Source of the DNA: Arthrobacter sp. MYb227
GTDB taxonomy: Bacteria > Actinomycetota > Actinomycetes > Actinomycetales > Micrococcaceae
Direction: 5' to 3'
NCBI RefSeq assembly: GCF_002975435.1
Contig: NZ_PCPT01000006.1
Location: forward strand, 1-64,000
DNA: 64,000 nucleotides
This document shows, piece by piece, positions 31,856-40,474 of this stretch; positions within the stretch are counted from its first letter, which is position 1; every line of letters starts with the position of its first letter. The notes under the pieces are model-generated. The model was given only the letters and a program-made list of their open reading frames with translations. It did not search any database and was not told the DNA's origin. Position numbers and translations under genes: made by a program.

Positions 31856-33211
31856 TTACTTGTTGGTTTTTTGTAGTTTGAATGGCAGTGCAAGCCAGCC
31901 TTTGCGGAACCCGACCCAACTGAGCGCGGTTAGGCCCAGAAGTCCTGCTACGGACCACAAAAGCCAGTCTTGGTAGTCTCGCGCTAGCTCTATCGCCTCG
32001 GGGATTAACGATCCACCTAACCAGTTGGCAGCGCCCACCGCGGAGGTGGTGGCTGAGGCGAGCAAGGTGCTGAGCGGATCGCTCGACAGGGCTGTCTCTT
32101 CGGGCTCCAATACCCCCGGGGTCAATCCACTGTCCAAAACTGATCGATCGCCAACCGATGTTCCAAATTTGTCTAGAACACTATTTTCTTCGTCGGTGGG
32201 CGGATCTATGAAGCTTCCACTGTCGCTACCCGTTAAACCCGAATCGGAAATGCTCTCGCCCGGGGGCGGAACCGCTAGGACGGGGTTCTCAGGTGTGTAA
32301 CTGATGTAGAGCGTTGAGGAGATCTTGGCAATGTCTCTAGATCCGCCCGTCGAGTACCAATATGAGCCTTGCCCGGATTTTTCTTGAAAGTCCACGAACG
32401 CTTGCGGGAATGCGCCCCAAGTATTCCCGGTTCGAACCTGCGGGGATCCAGTATCCTCGACAGGAACTTCCTTATATGCGGGGTCAGTAACGATGCCCTT
32501 GTCGCCGAGGTTAACCGATGGCAAGGTGGCTATGACTACTCGTTGTGGCGCAAGTGGGGACCACCTACTGGTGTCTTCTCGGTCAGTGCCGTAACCACTG
32601 AGTGTGGCGGTCAAGCTTCCCTTGCCATTGGCAACCGTGAGTTCTGGATCTGTTGCACTCCAGTACGTCATGCCGTTATACAAAGCAGAGGTGAAGGAAC
32701 CTTTCCACTTGATACTCGCGGTTTTCTTGCCCGAATTAATAACCCCGGTTCCGCCCTCTATGACAATCTGAGCGCCAGTTCCAGGTTCGTTGAAACTAGT
32801 TCCAACCTTTCGGCCATCTTTGTCGAGGCATTTGTTTTCCCAGGAATCAACGACCCATTTACCGGCAGCATTTGGTTTTTCGATCCGCACTTGCCCAGAT
32901 TTTTGGGCATAGAATCCGTCTTTTTTAGCCCATTCTCGCGAAAACTTGGCATCTCCAGCGACACCGGCAGAGAGGAAGTTGCAGGTCCCCGGCGCAAAGG
33001 CGCCCGAGGTTGACTCCTTATTTAGTCCCCATCGAAATTGTGCGTCGGTAACCTTGAACTCCTGCTTGGAAGTGCTTGTTTCGGGGATCGTAACGCTAAC
33101 GTCGATGCCCCCTTTATCCGCAGCAACGGCTATACCCAAGGAGGAGAACGTCAAGGGAACCAGCAAAGCGGACGCGGCTAGTAGCCGGAACCGGCTCTGA
33201 GTGAGTTTCAT
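31856..33211 (-). CDS. HtaA-domain haem-binding protein, C-terminal membrane anchor
   Basis: A 451-residue exported protein. The signal peptide (1-30) precedes one HtaA domain (about 45-310): FRWGLNKESTSGAFAPG, YNGMTYWSATDPEL, GNTWGAFPQAFVDF and SYWYSTGG match the other HtaA protein segment by segment. A Ser/Asp/Pro-rich spacer follows, then a membrane helix (about 418-440) and a basic tail. By analogy with corynebacterial HtaA/HtaB it passes haem to the HmuT lipoprotein. It is the last gene of the hmu run and overlaps the preceding gene by ATGA. Confidence 0.85.
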   Translation of the reverse strand: MKLTQSRFRLLAASALLVPLTFSSLGIAVAADKGGIDVSVTIPETSTSKQEFKVTDAQFRWGLNKESTSGAFAPGTCNFLSAGVAGDAKFSREWAKKDGFYAQKSGQVRIEKPNAAGKWVVDSWENKCLDKDGRKVGTSFNEPGTGAQIVIEGGTGVINSGKKTASIKWKGSFTSALYNGMTYWSATDPELTVANGKGSLTATLSGYGTDREDTSRWSPLAPQRVVIATLPSVNLGDKGIVTDPAYKEVPVEDTGSPQVRTGNTWGAFPQAFVDFQEKSGQGSYWYSTGGSRDIAKISSTLYISYTPENPVLAVPPPGESISDSGLTGSDSGSFIDPPTDEENSVLDKFGTSVGDRSVLDSGLTPGVLEPEETALSSDPLSTLLASATTSAVGAANWLGGSLIPEAIELARDYQDWLLWSVAGLLGLTALSWVGFRKGWLALPFKLQKTNK

Positions 33212-34668
33212 ACACCTTGCCCTGCATGAGTCTTTTGAATTTCGTCGATAGTGGTTGTCGGTGGCGCTACTGAGGACGAACCTTGATCTGACGAATAAAG
33301 TGAGTCAAATGAGGCGCCGAAACCTTCGTCGTTGGAAATGGACTGTGGTTGCCGGCGAGGAACTGTTGGACGCGGCGCAGTGTTGTTACGTTTACGGGCT
33401 GCCGGGCGGAGTTTTTTGCGACGTACCGGACGTGTTTTAGTTTCACTCCGGCGCCTAGCTAAAGCGGTGATGAATGAAACCAGAAAAACAAGCAACAGTA
33501 TGGAACCGGCAATTATTACCGCGACCAGTGCCCACCAAACTCCATCGGCGCCCTCGGCTGCAGTGGAAGCGAGAGCTGCGGGATTGGCCATGACGCTGAA
33601 TTCTGCCTCGACGGAGGCACCAGAACCAGCCCCGGCTAGTTTGAGTTTGTGGGTACCCGCGGCCATATCCGAAGGGATCTGGACGACTCCGGCAACTTCG
33701 CCAAAGGTTCCTGCAGTGATTGGTCCGGCCGCGGTGATTCCAGCCGCTAGAGTTCCAACCACCTGTTCACCCGGGGCGAAGCCGCGGCCGGTGAAACCGA
33801 GGGTGCGCCCGGCAACAACGGTTTTTTGTTCGATGCCCAGCACGGGGTTTCCGCTTGTAACTGCCTGTGGAATGGTACCGCTCGATTGTGGTTCGCCGGT
33901 TGTAGGAACCTGTTCAGTGGTTCCATGCTCGGTTCCTGCGACGCTTCCCTGACCTTGCTGGGTCTGCTGCGTGGTAGCGCCGGAGTTCCCTATTGCGGGC
34001 TGCTGGGTAGCTTGAGTCTGCTGAGTGGCCGTTCCCTTGGCTTCGGATTTGGTTGTCGCTGCAGCGGGCTTGGCCGCACCGAAGCTAAGCGGAGTGAATG
34101 ATTCATTGTTGCCGTTTGCTACGCCATGCGCACCAAAGGTGATGATGCCGCATTGCACCTGGCGGCAATCAATATTCGTCTTGGACCCGGTGCTTGATTC
34201 GGCATTGAAGGTGGGACCGGGGATGACCATTTTTAGTTTAAAAGAACCCGATGCCGAGATAGTCCCACCATTGGCGGAGTCCGAGGTGCTAGAACCGGGA
34301 AAGGCAACAAATCGCTGGTATCCCTGGTTGTTCTTTGACTGTGCATCGGCAATATAGAAGAAGTCTTCTCCGGCTTTTCCGCCCTGGCTAGGGCGCCATC
34401 CGCCGCTGTTCTTCAGATACCCAAAAGTCACGTAGATTCCACCGAATGCCTTCGGAATGGACTGTAATCCGGATCCCGACACCGTGACACTCGTCGGCCC
34501 GCTGGCCGAGGCCTTTGCCTGGCCCAAGGAAGAAACTACGCTGATGCGAGGTGCAGCCTCGGCGGGTACTGCAGTGGCGAGATGCGCCAATGGGCTGGCG
34601 ACAAGCATCAAGCTTAGCAACCCGATCCAGAGCCGTTTCGCGGGTCGGTGTTTGTGCTGCTTCATCAT
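33208..34668 (-). CDS. Surface-anchored protein of the hmu operon, unknown function
   Basis: A 486-residue exported protein. The signal peptide (1-38) is followed by a beta-rich domain (about 40-195: VTVSGSGLQSIP, GGIYVTFGYLKN, with a Cys pair in DCRQVQCGI). A Gln/Thr-rich linker (about 200-265) leads to an Ig-like domain (about 275-355: GRTLGFTGRGFAPGEQV), a membrane helix (about 372-398) and a basic, Ser-rich cytoplasmic tail. The first domain looks like the neocarzinostatin/Ig-like domains seen in actinobacterial haem loci. ATGA overlaps on both sides tie it to hmuV and to the HtaA gene, so a role in haem relay is likely (inference). Confidence 0.75.
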   Translation of the reverse strand: MMKQHKHRPAKRLWIGLLSLMLVASPLAHLATAVPAEAAPRISVVSSLGQAKASASGPTSVTVSGSGLQSIPKAFGGIYVTFGYLKNSGGWRPSQGGKAGEDFFYIADAQSKNNQGYQRFVAFPGSSTSDSANGGTISASGSFKLKMVIPGPTFNAESSTGSKTNIDCRQVQCGIITFGAHGVANGNNESFTPLSFGAAKPAAATTKSEAKGTATQQTQATQQPAIGNSGATTQQTQQGQGSVAGTEHGTTEQVPTTGEPQSSGTIPQAVTSGNPVLGIEQKTVVAGRTLGFTGRGFAPGEQVVGTLAAGITAAGPITAGTFGEVAGVVQIPSDMAAGTHKLKLAGAGSGASVEAEFSVMANPAALASTAAEGADGVWWALVAVIIAGSILLLVFLVSFITALARRRSETKTRPVRRKKLRPAARKRNNTAPRPTVPRRQPQSISNDEGFGASFDSLYSSDQGSSSVAPPTTTIDEIQKTHAGQGV

Positions 34669-35483
34669 ACGAATTCCTCCCGGAGACCGTGGCGTGTGTT
34701 CAGATGGGGGCGAAGCGGAACAACCGCTAATCCGCCCGATTCCGGATGCTCAATAACCGCAACTTTGTGCCGGTAGACCTCTTCGATAATGTGTGGCTGC
34801 AGAACCTGGCGGGGAGTTCCAGCTATACGGATTTTCCCGGCATCCAAGAGGACGATGCGATCCGCATAGGCCGCGGCCAACGACAGATCGTGTAACACCA
34901 CTACCGCGGTCGCACCCATGGATGCGCGCTCTCGAGTGCGCGTCAGCAGTAATTCTTGATAGCGAATGTCCATCGCGGCCGTTGGCTCATCGAGCATGAT
35001 TAACTCGGTTTCCTGAGCGAGTGCGCGTGCAAAGGCGACACGAGCTTTTTCTCCACCCGAAAGCGCTGGGAAAAGCCGTGGCGCTAGCGTCGTGGATTCG
35101 CTGGCCTGCATGGCCGCAGCGATCACTTCGTCATCGTGATCCTCAAAGCTAGTACCCGCCCAAGGAGCTCGTCCCATGCGAACCACGTCCTGCGCGTCGA
35201 ATGAGAACGATACATTGGATTCCTGCATTTGAACGGCACGCAATCGCGCAAGATCTTTGACCTTCCAACCAGAAAGAGTGACGCCGTGAAGCGTAATGTT
35301 TCCCGAGTCCAAGCGGGTGTCTCCGCAAAGGGCCGAAAGCAAAGTGGATTTTCCGGCTCCATTTGGGCCCACCAGAGCCACAACTTCACCGGCATAGAGC
35401 TCTAACTCGACTCCGCTGAGAATCTCTCGCCCGCCCAATTCCAGGCGGGCCTGATGGGCTTGCATGACTACTCGACGGCTCAT
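34665..35483 (-). CDS. hmuV: Haem ABC transporter ATP-binding protein
   Basis: A 272-residue cytosolic ATPase. VGPNGAGKSTLL is Walker A, FPALSGGEKARVAFARAL the signature, LIMLDEPTAAMD Walker B, and VVVLHDLSLAAAYADR the H-loop. The FecE/HmuV type is clear from length and the HDLSLA pattern. The ATG at 35483 overlaps the hmuU stop as ATGA, which decides against the TTG two codons earlier. It powers haem import through HmuU. Confidence 0.92.
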   Translation of the reverse strand: MSRRVVMQAHQARLELGGREILSGVELELYAGEVVALVGPNGAGKSTLLSALCGDTRLDSGNITLHGVTLSGWKVKDLARLRAVQMQESNVSFSFDAQDVVRMGRAPWAGTSFEDHDDEVIAAAMQASESTTLAPRLFPALSGGEKARVAFARALAQETELIMLDEPTAAMDIRYQELLLTRTRERASMGATAVVVLHDLSLAAAYADRIVLLDAGKIRIAGTPRQVLQPHIIEEVYRHKVAVIEHPESGGLAVVPLRPHLNTRHGLREEFV

Positions 35484-36628
35484 GACCAACCACCAGCGCC
35501 CTTGCGTGTGCGACGAATCAACCAGAAGAAGAAAGGTCCACCAACGAGGGCGGTGAGCATGCCGATGGGTAGATCAGCGTTTGGAACCATAGTGCGTGCA
35601 GCAGTATCTGCGATCAGCAAGAGTAGTGCACCACCCAGTGCGCTAGCCGGTAGTAGTACCCGGTGCCCCGGGCCTAACGCCATGCGAAGGATGTGCGGAA
35701 CCACCAAGCCCACAAAACCTATGATTCCCGCAAAAGCCACGGCAGCACTGGTCAGTATCGCTACAAGCACGATCACCTGACGACGTAGCTTTTCCACATC
35801 GACCCCAAGATGCCGGGCCGGGCGCTCGCCCAGGGCCAAAAGGTCAAGTTTTCGAGTGAAAAAGAAAGCGATTCCAATACCGACAACCGTGATTGGTCCG
35901 GCCACCCAGACGTTGTCCCAACGGGTTCCATTTAACGATCCCAACTGCCAGAAGATTATTTCCTCACGTGAGGAGCTATCACCCAGAAACGTCATGAGCG
36001 CAATGACTGCACCGCCCACGGCATTGATTGCAACGCCGGTGAGAACCAACGTGACAACTTCGGTTCGGCCACCGGAACGTGCGGTTGCATAGACCAATGC
36101 AGTGGCCACGAGCCCACCGACGAATGCTCCAAAGGCCACGGTCCAAGTGCCAAAAAAGTTCAGCCCGAACACAATGACGATGCAGGCGAATGCCGCGGCT
36201 CCAGAAGAGACACCTACGACGCCGGGTTCTGCTAGTGGATTTCCAAAGACTCCCTGCATGAGTACACCGGAGCAGGCAAGCGCGGCACCAATGGTGATAG
36301 CCATGACTACCCGTGGAAATCTGATGGCCCACAAAGCCGATTCGGCGTGCTGTTGGGCCGGTAACGTTCCCCACTCGAGACCCAGCCGGTGCATTACGCT
36401 GGCAAAGACTTCGGAGGGAGTTAGTTGCATTTGCCCTATGCCGGCAGAGGCCAGCATCATGCCCAGCAATGAAATCGCCAACGCCGTAAGTAAAATCCCT
36501 GCGGTCAGTTTTCGGCGTGTGTTACGTGGACCATCGGACTCTGAGCAGAGATGAACCGGGAGTGTGCCGGTCAATTCGGGGGTTTCCCAGCGCACAAGTG
36601 GCAGGGGTTTGAGTTCCTCGGTAGCCAC
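35480..36628 (-). CDS. hmuU: Haem ABC transporter permease (FecCD family)
   Basis: A 382-residue membrane permease with about 10 helices. The start is a GTG just after the hmuT stop. FecCD signatures include RFPRVVMAITIGAALACSGVLMQGVFGNPLAEPGVVGVSSGAA (central conserved region) and GERPARHLGVDVEKLR, the coupling loop contacting HmuV, then GFVGLVVPHILRM. It forms the haem channel of HmuTUV. Confidence 0.92.
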   Translation of the reverse strand: MATEELKPLPLVRWETPELTGTLPVHLCSESDGPRNTRRKLTAGILLTALAISLLGMMLASAGIGQMQLTPSEVFASVMHRLGLEWGTLPAQQHAESALWAIRFPRVVMAITIGAALACSGVLMQGVFGNPLAEPGVVGVSSGAAAFACIVIVFGLNFFGTWTVAFGAFVGGLVATALVYATARSGGRTEVVTLVLTGVAINAVGGAVIALMTFLGDSSSREEIIFWQLGSLNGTRWDNVWVAGPITVVGIGIAFFFTRKLDLLALGERPARHLGVDVEKLRRQVIVLVAILTSAAVAFAGIIGFVGLVVPHILRMALGPGHRVLLPASALGGALLLLIADTAARTMVPNADLPIGMLTALVGGPFFFWLIRRTRKGAGGWS

Positions 36629-36630
36629 TA

Positions 36631-37743
36631 CTACTGAGCTCCGTCGGTGGTTGTTTCAGCTGGTGCATACACGGCCACGGATAGCGCTTCGAGGATACCC
36701 GCGGAGTTGGGACCAAAGCTTAGAACATCGGAGTCTGCCATGTCCACGATGCGATTCTTGGCACCTGCCGGAGTATGAGCTAGAGCCGGAACGCTCGTTT
36801 TGATTCCTTCTACACCGCCGGCAGATTCGAGGCCGCTGGACATCATGATGACCAGATCGGGAGCTGCCTCTACTAGTGCCTCGTCTGTCATCGGGCGCAT
36901 GCCTTTCCAACCGATGTCACTAGCTACATCTATGCCACCGATTGAGGTGATGAGTGAGTCTGCTCCGGAGCCCTCACCAAAAAGGTAGTAAACCCCTGAT
37001 TGCCCGCGAGCGTAAAGGAAAATCATGCGAAGGCGATCGTTACCTTGGGGAGTAATCTCCGAGATTTGCTCGGTGATGGCCGTGACCTGGTTGGTGGTTC
37101 GTTCGGCAAGTTTCGCTCCCTGTTCGGGAACGCCGAGTGCATCAGCGATCTGAGTGATCATCTCATCCGAGTTCTCGAGGCTGCGGTGCGAGTCCACCAC
37201 GAATACCGGGATGCCGGCCTCGCGCATCTGCAAGACCACGTCCCATGGCCCGAGTGAGGAGTCGGTGATTATCACCGAGGGAGCCAACTCGAGGATGGAT
37301 TCGGCATTTAATTCGTGACCGTTGTGCGTAACGAGCGGGAGGTCCTTGATCTCTTCAAAATCTGAGGAAACATCGCGCCCCACAACATTTTTGCCCAGAC
37401 CCAAATCGAAAACGATGCGCGATGAAGTCCCATATAGGTCGATGGGTAGGATGCGGGAAACATCAGTGATTGTCACGTTGGTGCCCTGAGCGTCCGTCAC
37501 GGTGACCGGCAGCTTTACTTCGGGATTATTTGCCACGGGGTCTAGCACTGCGGAAGCTAACAACGCTGTTGAGGGGCCCTCATAGTTCTTAGGATTATCA
37601 ATAAGTGTTGCACTACTCAGGGCTTTGCCTTGGCCTGTGGCTTCGGCTTCTAACGAAGATGAGCAGCCCACCAACATTGTTGCCAGCAGCGTGGCCACCG
37701 CTAGTGCTCGGTGAGTCCGGTGTCGAAACATGGTGGCGCGCAA
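36631..37743 (-). CDS. hmuT: Haem-binding lipoprotein of the HmuTUV importer
   Basis: A 370-residue lipoprotein. The signal sequence ends in LVGC, a lipobox with the lipidated Cys at residue 27. The body is a class III periplasmic-binding fold: ISRILPIDLYGTSSRIVFDLGLG, VTHNGHELNAESILEL (His near the position of the haem ligand in corynebacterial HmuT) and YARGQSGVYYLFGEGSGADSL (candidate Tyr ligand). A TTG at 37743 is chosen because AAGGAAG lies just upstream; an ATG four codons later is also possible. First gene of the hmu run, behind an iron box. Confidence 0.9.
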   Translation of the reverse strand: MRATMFRHRTHRALAVATLLATMLVGCSSSLEAEATGQGKALSSATLIDNPKNYEGPSTALLASAVLDPVANNPEVKLPVTVTDAQGTNVTITDVSRILPIDLYGTSSRIVFDLGLGKNVVGRDVSSDFEEIKDLPLVTHNGHELNAESILELAPSVIITDSSLGPWDVVLQMREAGIPVFVVDSHRSLENSDEMITQIADALGVPEQGAKLAERTTNQVTAITEQISEITPQGNDRLRMIFLYARGQSGVYYLFGEGSGADSLITSIGGIDVASDIGWKGMRPMTDEALVEAAPDLVIMMSSGLESAGGVEGIKTSVPALAHTPAGAKNRIVDMADSDVLSFGPNSAGILEALSVAVYAPAETTTDGAQ

Positions 37744-37832
37744 TTTCTTCCTTCGAGAGAGCTTTAGATCAAGATGGCCAGGTATTCCAAAACGCCTTGC
37801 GAGCAGTAGAGCGCCCGCGACAAACAGTAAGG

Positions 37833-37851
37833 TAAAGGTAGCCTAACTTCA
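37833..37851. promoter_or_regulatory. DtxR/IdeR-type iron box upstream of hmuT
   Basis: TAAAGGTAGCCTAACTTCA matches 14 of 19 positions of the near-palindromic consensus by my count, about 90 bases before the hmuT start. A further partial copy (TCTAACTTAAC) follows close by. Confidence 0.65.
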
Positions 37852-38143
37852 GGAGTCTAACTTAACGAAGGCAAGCATGTGCAAATTATTGAGCCTTGAG
37901 TGGAGGTTCTGGGGAGGGGAGTGTCCTGATTTACCTTGGAAGCTTTCTGAGTTAAGCCGAATGTGCCCTCACATGCGGACGCCCTTTTGACCACTTTCAC
38001 CCGCTAAAGTCTGGATAGAGGTGCGTTTGACCAGCTCTTTAAGTATTTTAATGAGACTTTCGAAGGCTCCGGGTGCTGGATGAGCAGTGGTGCGGGTGAT
38101 CGAGATTTATTAGGCACTTAGTACCTGTCGTTATTTATATTGG

Positions 38144-38162
38144 TAAGGTTAGGGTAACTTTA
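38144..38162. promoter_or_regulatory. DtxR/IdeR-type iron box upstream of hmuO
   Basis: TAAGGTTAGGGTAACTTTA matches 15 of 19 positions by my count and ends 28 bases before the hmuO start. Confidence 0.75.
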
Positions 38163-38190
38163 GATAAATCGCTCAAGCTCAGGGGAAATG

Positions 38191-38856
38191 ATGTCAGCAG
38201 AAGAGAAGCTTTTTTCTACGCAGCTCAAAGAAGTAACACAGACAGACCATAGTGAGGCAGAAAATAGTGAGTTCATCACAACCCTGATGAATGGTTCGCG
38301 AACGTCGCGGGATTACGTTCTGCTTCTTTCGCAGTACACCTATATTTATAGTGCGCTTGAGGCCGAAGTACGTGCCTTGGTCACGGACCCGGAGCTGGCA
38401 CCAATTTTTGATCTTCGATTGGAACGATCGAAGCGAATTCAGGATGACCTTGCACTGTTGTTGCCTCTCCACGGATTTACGGAGATTCCTAGGGCACTTA
38501 ATGGAACTCTCGAGTATGTGAGGCAGATTCATGAAGCAGCCAAAGACCCGGCGCGGCTCGTAGCACACCACTACCTGCGCTACTTAGGTGATCTTTCAGG
38601 AGGTCAGATCATTGGGCGCCTCGTGGAGCGACACTATGCGGTATCGCAAGATGCATTGAGTATGTGGCGTTTCGAGGGCATTGATAAGTACAAGCCATAT
38701 AAGGATGAGTACCGCGGGAAGCTCAATGACTATGCAGTGACCTCGGGTCGGGCTGATGCCCTGCTCGAAGAGGCTGCGAAGGGATTCGTGCTTAATAAGG
38801 CGCTGTTTAGGGATTTGCTCACCCAATCACAGCAGTCGGCGTTGCTGTCGGCATAA
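38191..38856 (+). CDS. hmuO: Haem oxygenase
   Basis: A 221-residue cytosolic enzyme that opens haem to biliverdin, CO and free iron. The proximal ligand is the His in TQTDHSEAEN; with the second of two adjacent ATGs as start it becomes His20, the same number as in C. diphtheriae HmuO, and AGGGG is better spaced to this ATG. LVAHHYLRYLGDLSGGQ is the distal-helix signature, and FEGIDKYKPYKDEYR matches the family C-terminal part. Divergent from the haem importer and controlled by its own iron box. Confidence 0.93.
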   Translation: MSAEEKLFSTQLKEVTQTDHSEAENSEFITTLMNGSRTSRDYVLLLSQYTYIYSALEAEVRALVTDPELAPIFDLRLERSKRIQDDLALLLPLHGFTEIPRALNGTLEYVRQIHEAAKDPARLVAHHYLRYLGDLSGGQIIGRLVERHYAVSQDALSMWRFEGIDKYKPYKDEYRGKLNDYAVTSGRADALLEEAAKGFVLNKALFRDLLTQSQQSALLSA

Positions 38857-38890
38857 GAGTCACCGGTGAATTCCAGTTTCGCCGGTGATT
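38857..38890. terminator. Bidirectional hairpin between hmuO and alkA
   Basis: TCACCGG (38860-38866) pairs with CCGGTGA (38882-38888), flanked by near-complementary GAG/TTC. It lies between two convergent stops. Confidence 0.5.
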
Positions 38891-39804
38891 CAAGGGGTGG
38901 AATCACGGAGTCTGGTAACGCTTCGTGATCCCACCCTTGATTTTTTCAAGCTTTCGAGACGGTCATCTGATGCCCACAACTGAACCATCGCATAGGAGCG
39001 AAAGGGTGTCCAGGCTTTTGCGAGATTGGATGCTTCTCGTTCACTCATTCTGTTCAGTGCCCGGCGGGCTACGAGATCTCCGGGTACAAACGCGTCCGGG
39101 TCACCCCGGCCGCGCATCTGCAAATAGTCGGCGGTCCAAGGTCCGACTCCACGTAATTCTAGTAACTCTGAGCGATCCAATGGAATCTCCGCGGTTCCAG
39201 AAAAGCTTTTCTTAGAGAAACTTTGAGCCATGAGATAGAGCGTGGCCGCGCGAGTCTTCGTCAGGCCGATGGTTTCGCGAAGCACCTCGACTCCCGGCTT
39301 AACTACAGATTCGGGGGTAGGAAATACGCGGAACCCGTCTGGTCCGGTAGCCCCGTAAGCAGTAACGAATCGTGCCCCGAAGGTTCGCCCGGCTGCAAGC
39401 GTTACCTGCTGGCCCAAGATCGTGGTGGCTGCTGCCTCGAAACCATTGAGGTATCCCACCAGTCGTAACCATGGGCGTTCAGTTACGAGTGGACCAAGTA
39501 TTGGATCGGTGGAGAAACACGCTTGTATGCCACTGAGATCGGTATCCAAATCTAGCCACGCGCGCACGGCGCTAGCAAGCCGATCCAGTGCTTTGGTATC
39601 TGCTGAGGGGCAAGCTAAATTGACTCCCTGGGGGTCAAATTCCAGTGTTACGGCATATATTTCAGAGGCCACAGTGATCAATCGAGTGTGCCGAAATGCT
39701 TCTGGCTCATGACTGTCTAGGGTGGGTATCGAGTGGATGCCAAGGGTGCGCATCATGTGCCGCGGATCGATGAGTCCATTCGCTTCGAGAAAACGTGTGC
39801 TCAT
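38890..39804 (-). CDS. DNA-3-methyladenine glycosylase II, AlkA-like
   Basis: A 304-residue HhH-GPD glycosylase removing alkylated bases. LLELRGVGPWTADYLQMRG is the helix-hairpin-helix, and DAFVPGDLVARRAL holds the catalytic Asp. TTILGQQVTLAAGRT marks the AlkA-type core. The N-terminus (about 1-110) is the AlkA fold only; there is no Ada-type DNA-binding fusion, unlike many actinobacterial versions. Its start overlaps the tag stop as ATGA, making a two-gene alkylation repair unit. Confidence 0.85.
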   Translation of the reverse strand: MSTRFLEANGLIDPRHMMRTLGIHSIPTLDSHEPEAFRHTRLITVASEIYAVTLEFDPQGVNLACPSADTKALDRLASAVRAWLDLDTDLSGIQACFSTDPILGPLVTERPWLRLVGYLNGFEAAATTILGQQVTLAAGRTFGARFVTAYGATGPDGFRVFPTPESVVKPGVEVLRETIGLTKTRAATLYLMAQSFSKKSFSGTAEIPLDRSELLELRGVGPWTADYLQMRGRGDPDAFVPGDLVARRALNRMSEREASNLAKAWTPFRSYAMVQLWASDDRLESLKKSRVGSRSVTRLRDSTP

Positions 39805-40397
39805 GCCGGCCAGATGCCCGACGTGCCACGCCGGTGCGAGCCCAGCAAGTGCGTATCAACAATCCCTAAGGCCTCCATGAGTGCAAACATCGTGGTGGGA
39901 CCAACAAAAGCGAACCCACGCTTTTTCAATGCCTTGGACATCGCGATTGACTCTTGGCTTGTTGTGGGAATCTGTGCAAAGGAATGTGGCCTGGGGGTTT
40001 GCTCGGGCTTGAAAGACCAGACGAAATTGGCTAAACCGCCGTCTTCGCGTAACTCGAGGGTCGCTTTGGCGTTCTTGACAGTTGCCAGAATCTTGGCTCG
40101 ATTGCGAATGATTCCTGCGTTGCCTAATAGTTCCTCTACTTTGGCTTCATCGAAGTCGGCAATGATCTCGGGATCAAAATCGGAGAATGCCGCACGAAAG
40201 TTTTCTCGCTTGCGCAAAATGGTTGCCCACGACAATCCCGATTGAAATGCTTCAAGACTTAAGCGTTCAAAGACGCCATGCTCATCATGCACGGGCATGC
40301 CCCACTCGGTGTCGTAGTACTGCCGCATCATGAGATCGGTAGCAGCCCATGCGGGGCGCGCCAGATTATCGTCACCAATGATGATTCCTGATTCCAT
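39801..40397 (-). CDS. tag: DNA-3-methyladenine glycosylase I, zinc-site variant
   Basis: A 198-residue enzyme excising 3-methyladenine. LEAFQSGLSWATILRKRENFRAAF matches the Tag core, including the catalytic-site Glu, and FVWSF and SKALKKRGFAFVGPTTMFALMEALG are typical. The E. coli zinc snap (Cys4, His17, His175, Cys179) is largely missing: the N-terminal Cys is absent, YHD is YYD, and HVVGC is HLLGS, leaving one His. The fold may do without zinc. The gene is upstream of and coupled to the AlkA gene. Confidence 0.85.
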   Translation of the reverse strand: MESGIIIGDDNLARPAWAATDLMMRQYYDTEWGMPVHDEHGVFERLSLEAFQSGLSWATILRKRENFRAAFSDFDPEIIADFDEAKVEELLGNAGIIRNRAKILATVKNAKATLELREDGGLANFVWSFKPEQTPRPHSFAQIPTTSQESIAMSKALKKRGFAFVGPTTMFALMEALGIVDTHLLGSHRRGTSGIWPA

Positions 40398-40448
40398 GGT
40401 CTAATCCTGCCATGTGTCCAAAGGTGTAGCGGTTATCGCCCATTGGCG

Positions 40449-40474
40449 CTATCATCGTTAAATGGCGATGATAG
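40449..40474. promoter_or_regulatory. ArsR-type operator overlapping the start codon
   Basis: CTATCATCG (40449-40457) and CGATGATAG (40466-40474) form a perfect 9-base inverted repeat with 8 bases between. The regulator ATG (40462) lies inside it. Such imperfect 12-2-12-like sites are typical for metal-sensing ArsR/SmtB proteins. Confidence 0.7.

Larger units (their letters stand above)
37744..38187. other. hmuT-hmuO divergent regulatory region
   Basis: A 444-base gap with no gene. It contains one iron box near each end (described separately), for hmuT leftwards and hmuO rightwards. In the middle, roughly 37870-38130, I see no coding frame, strong hairpin or known RNA. Confidence 0.6.
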
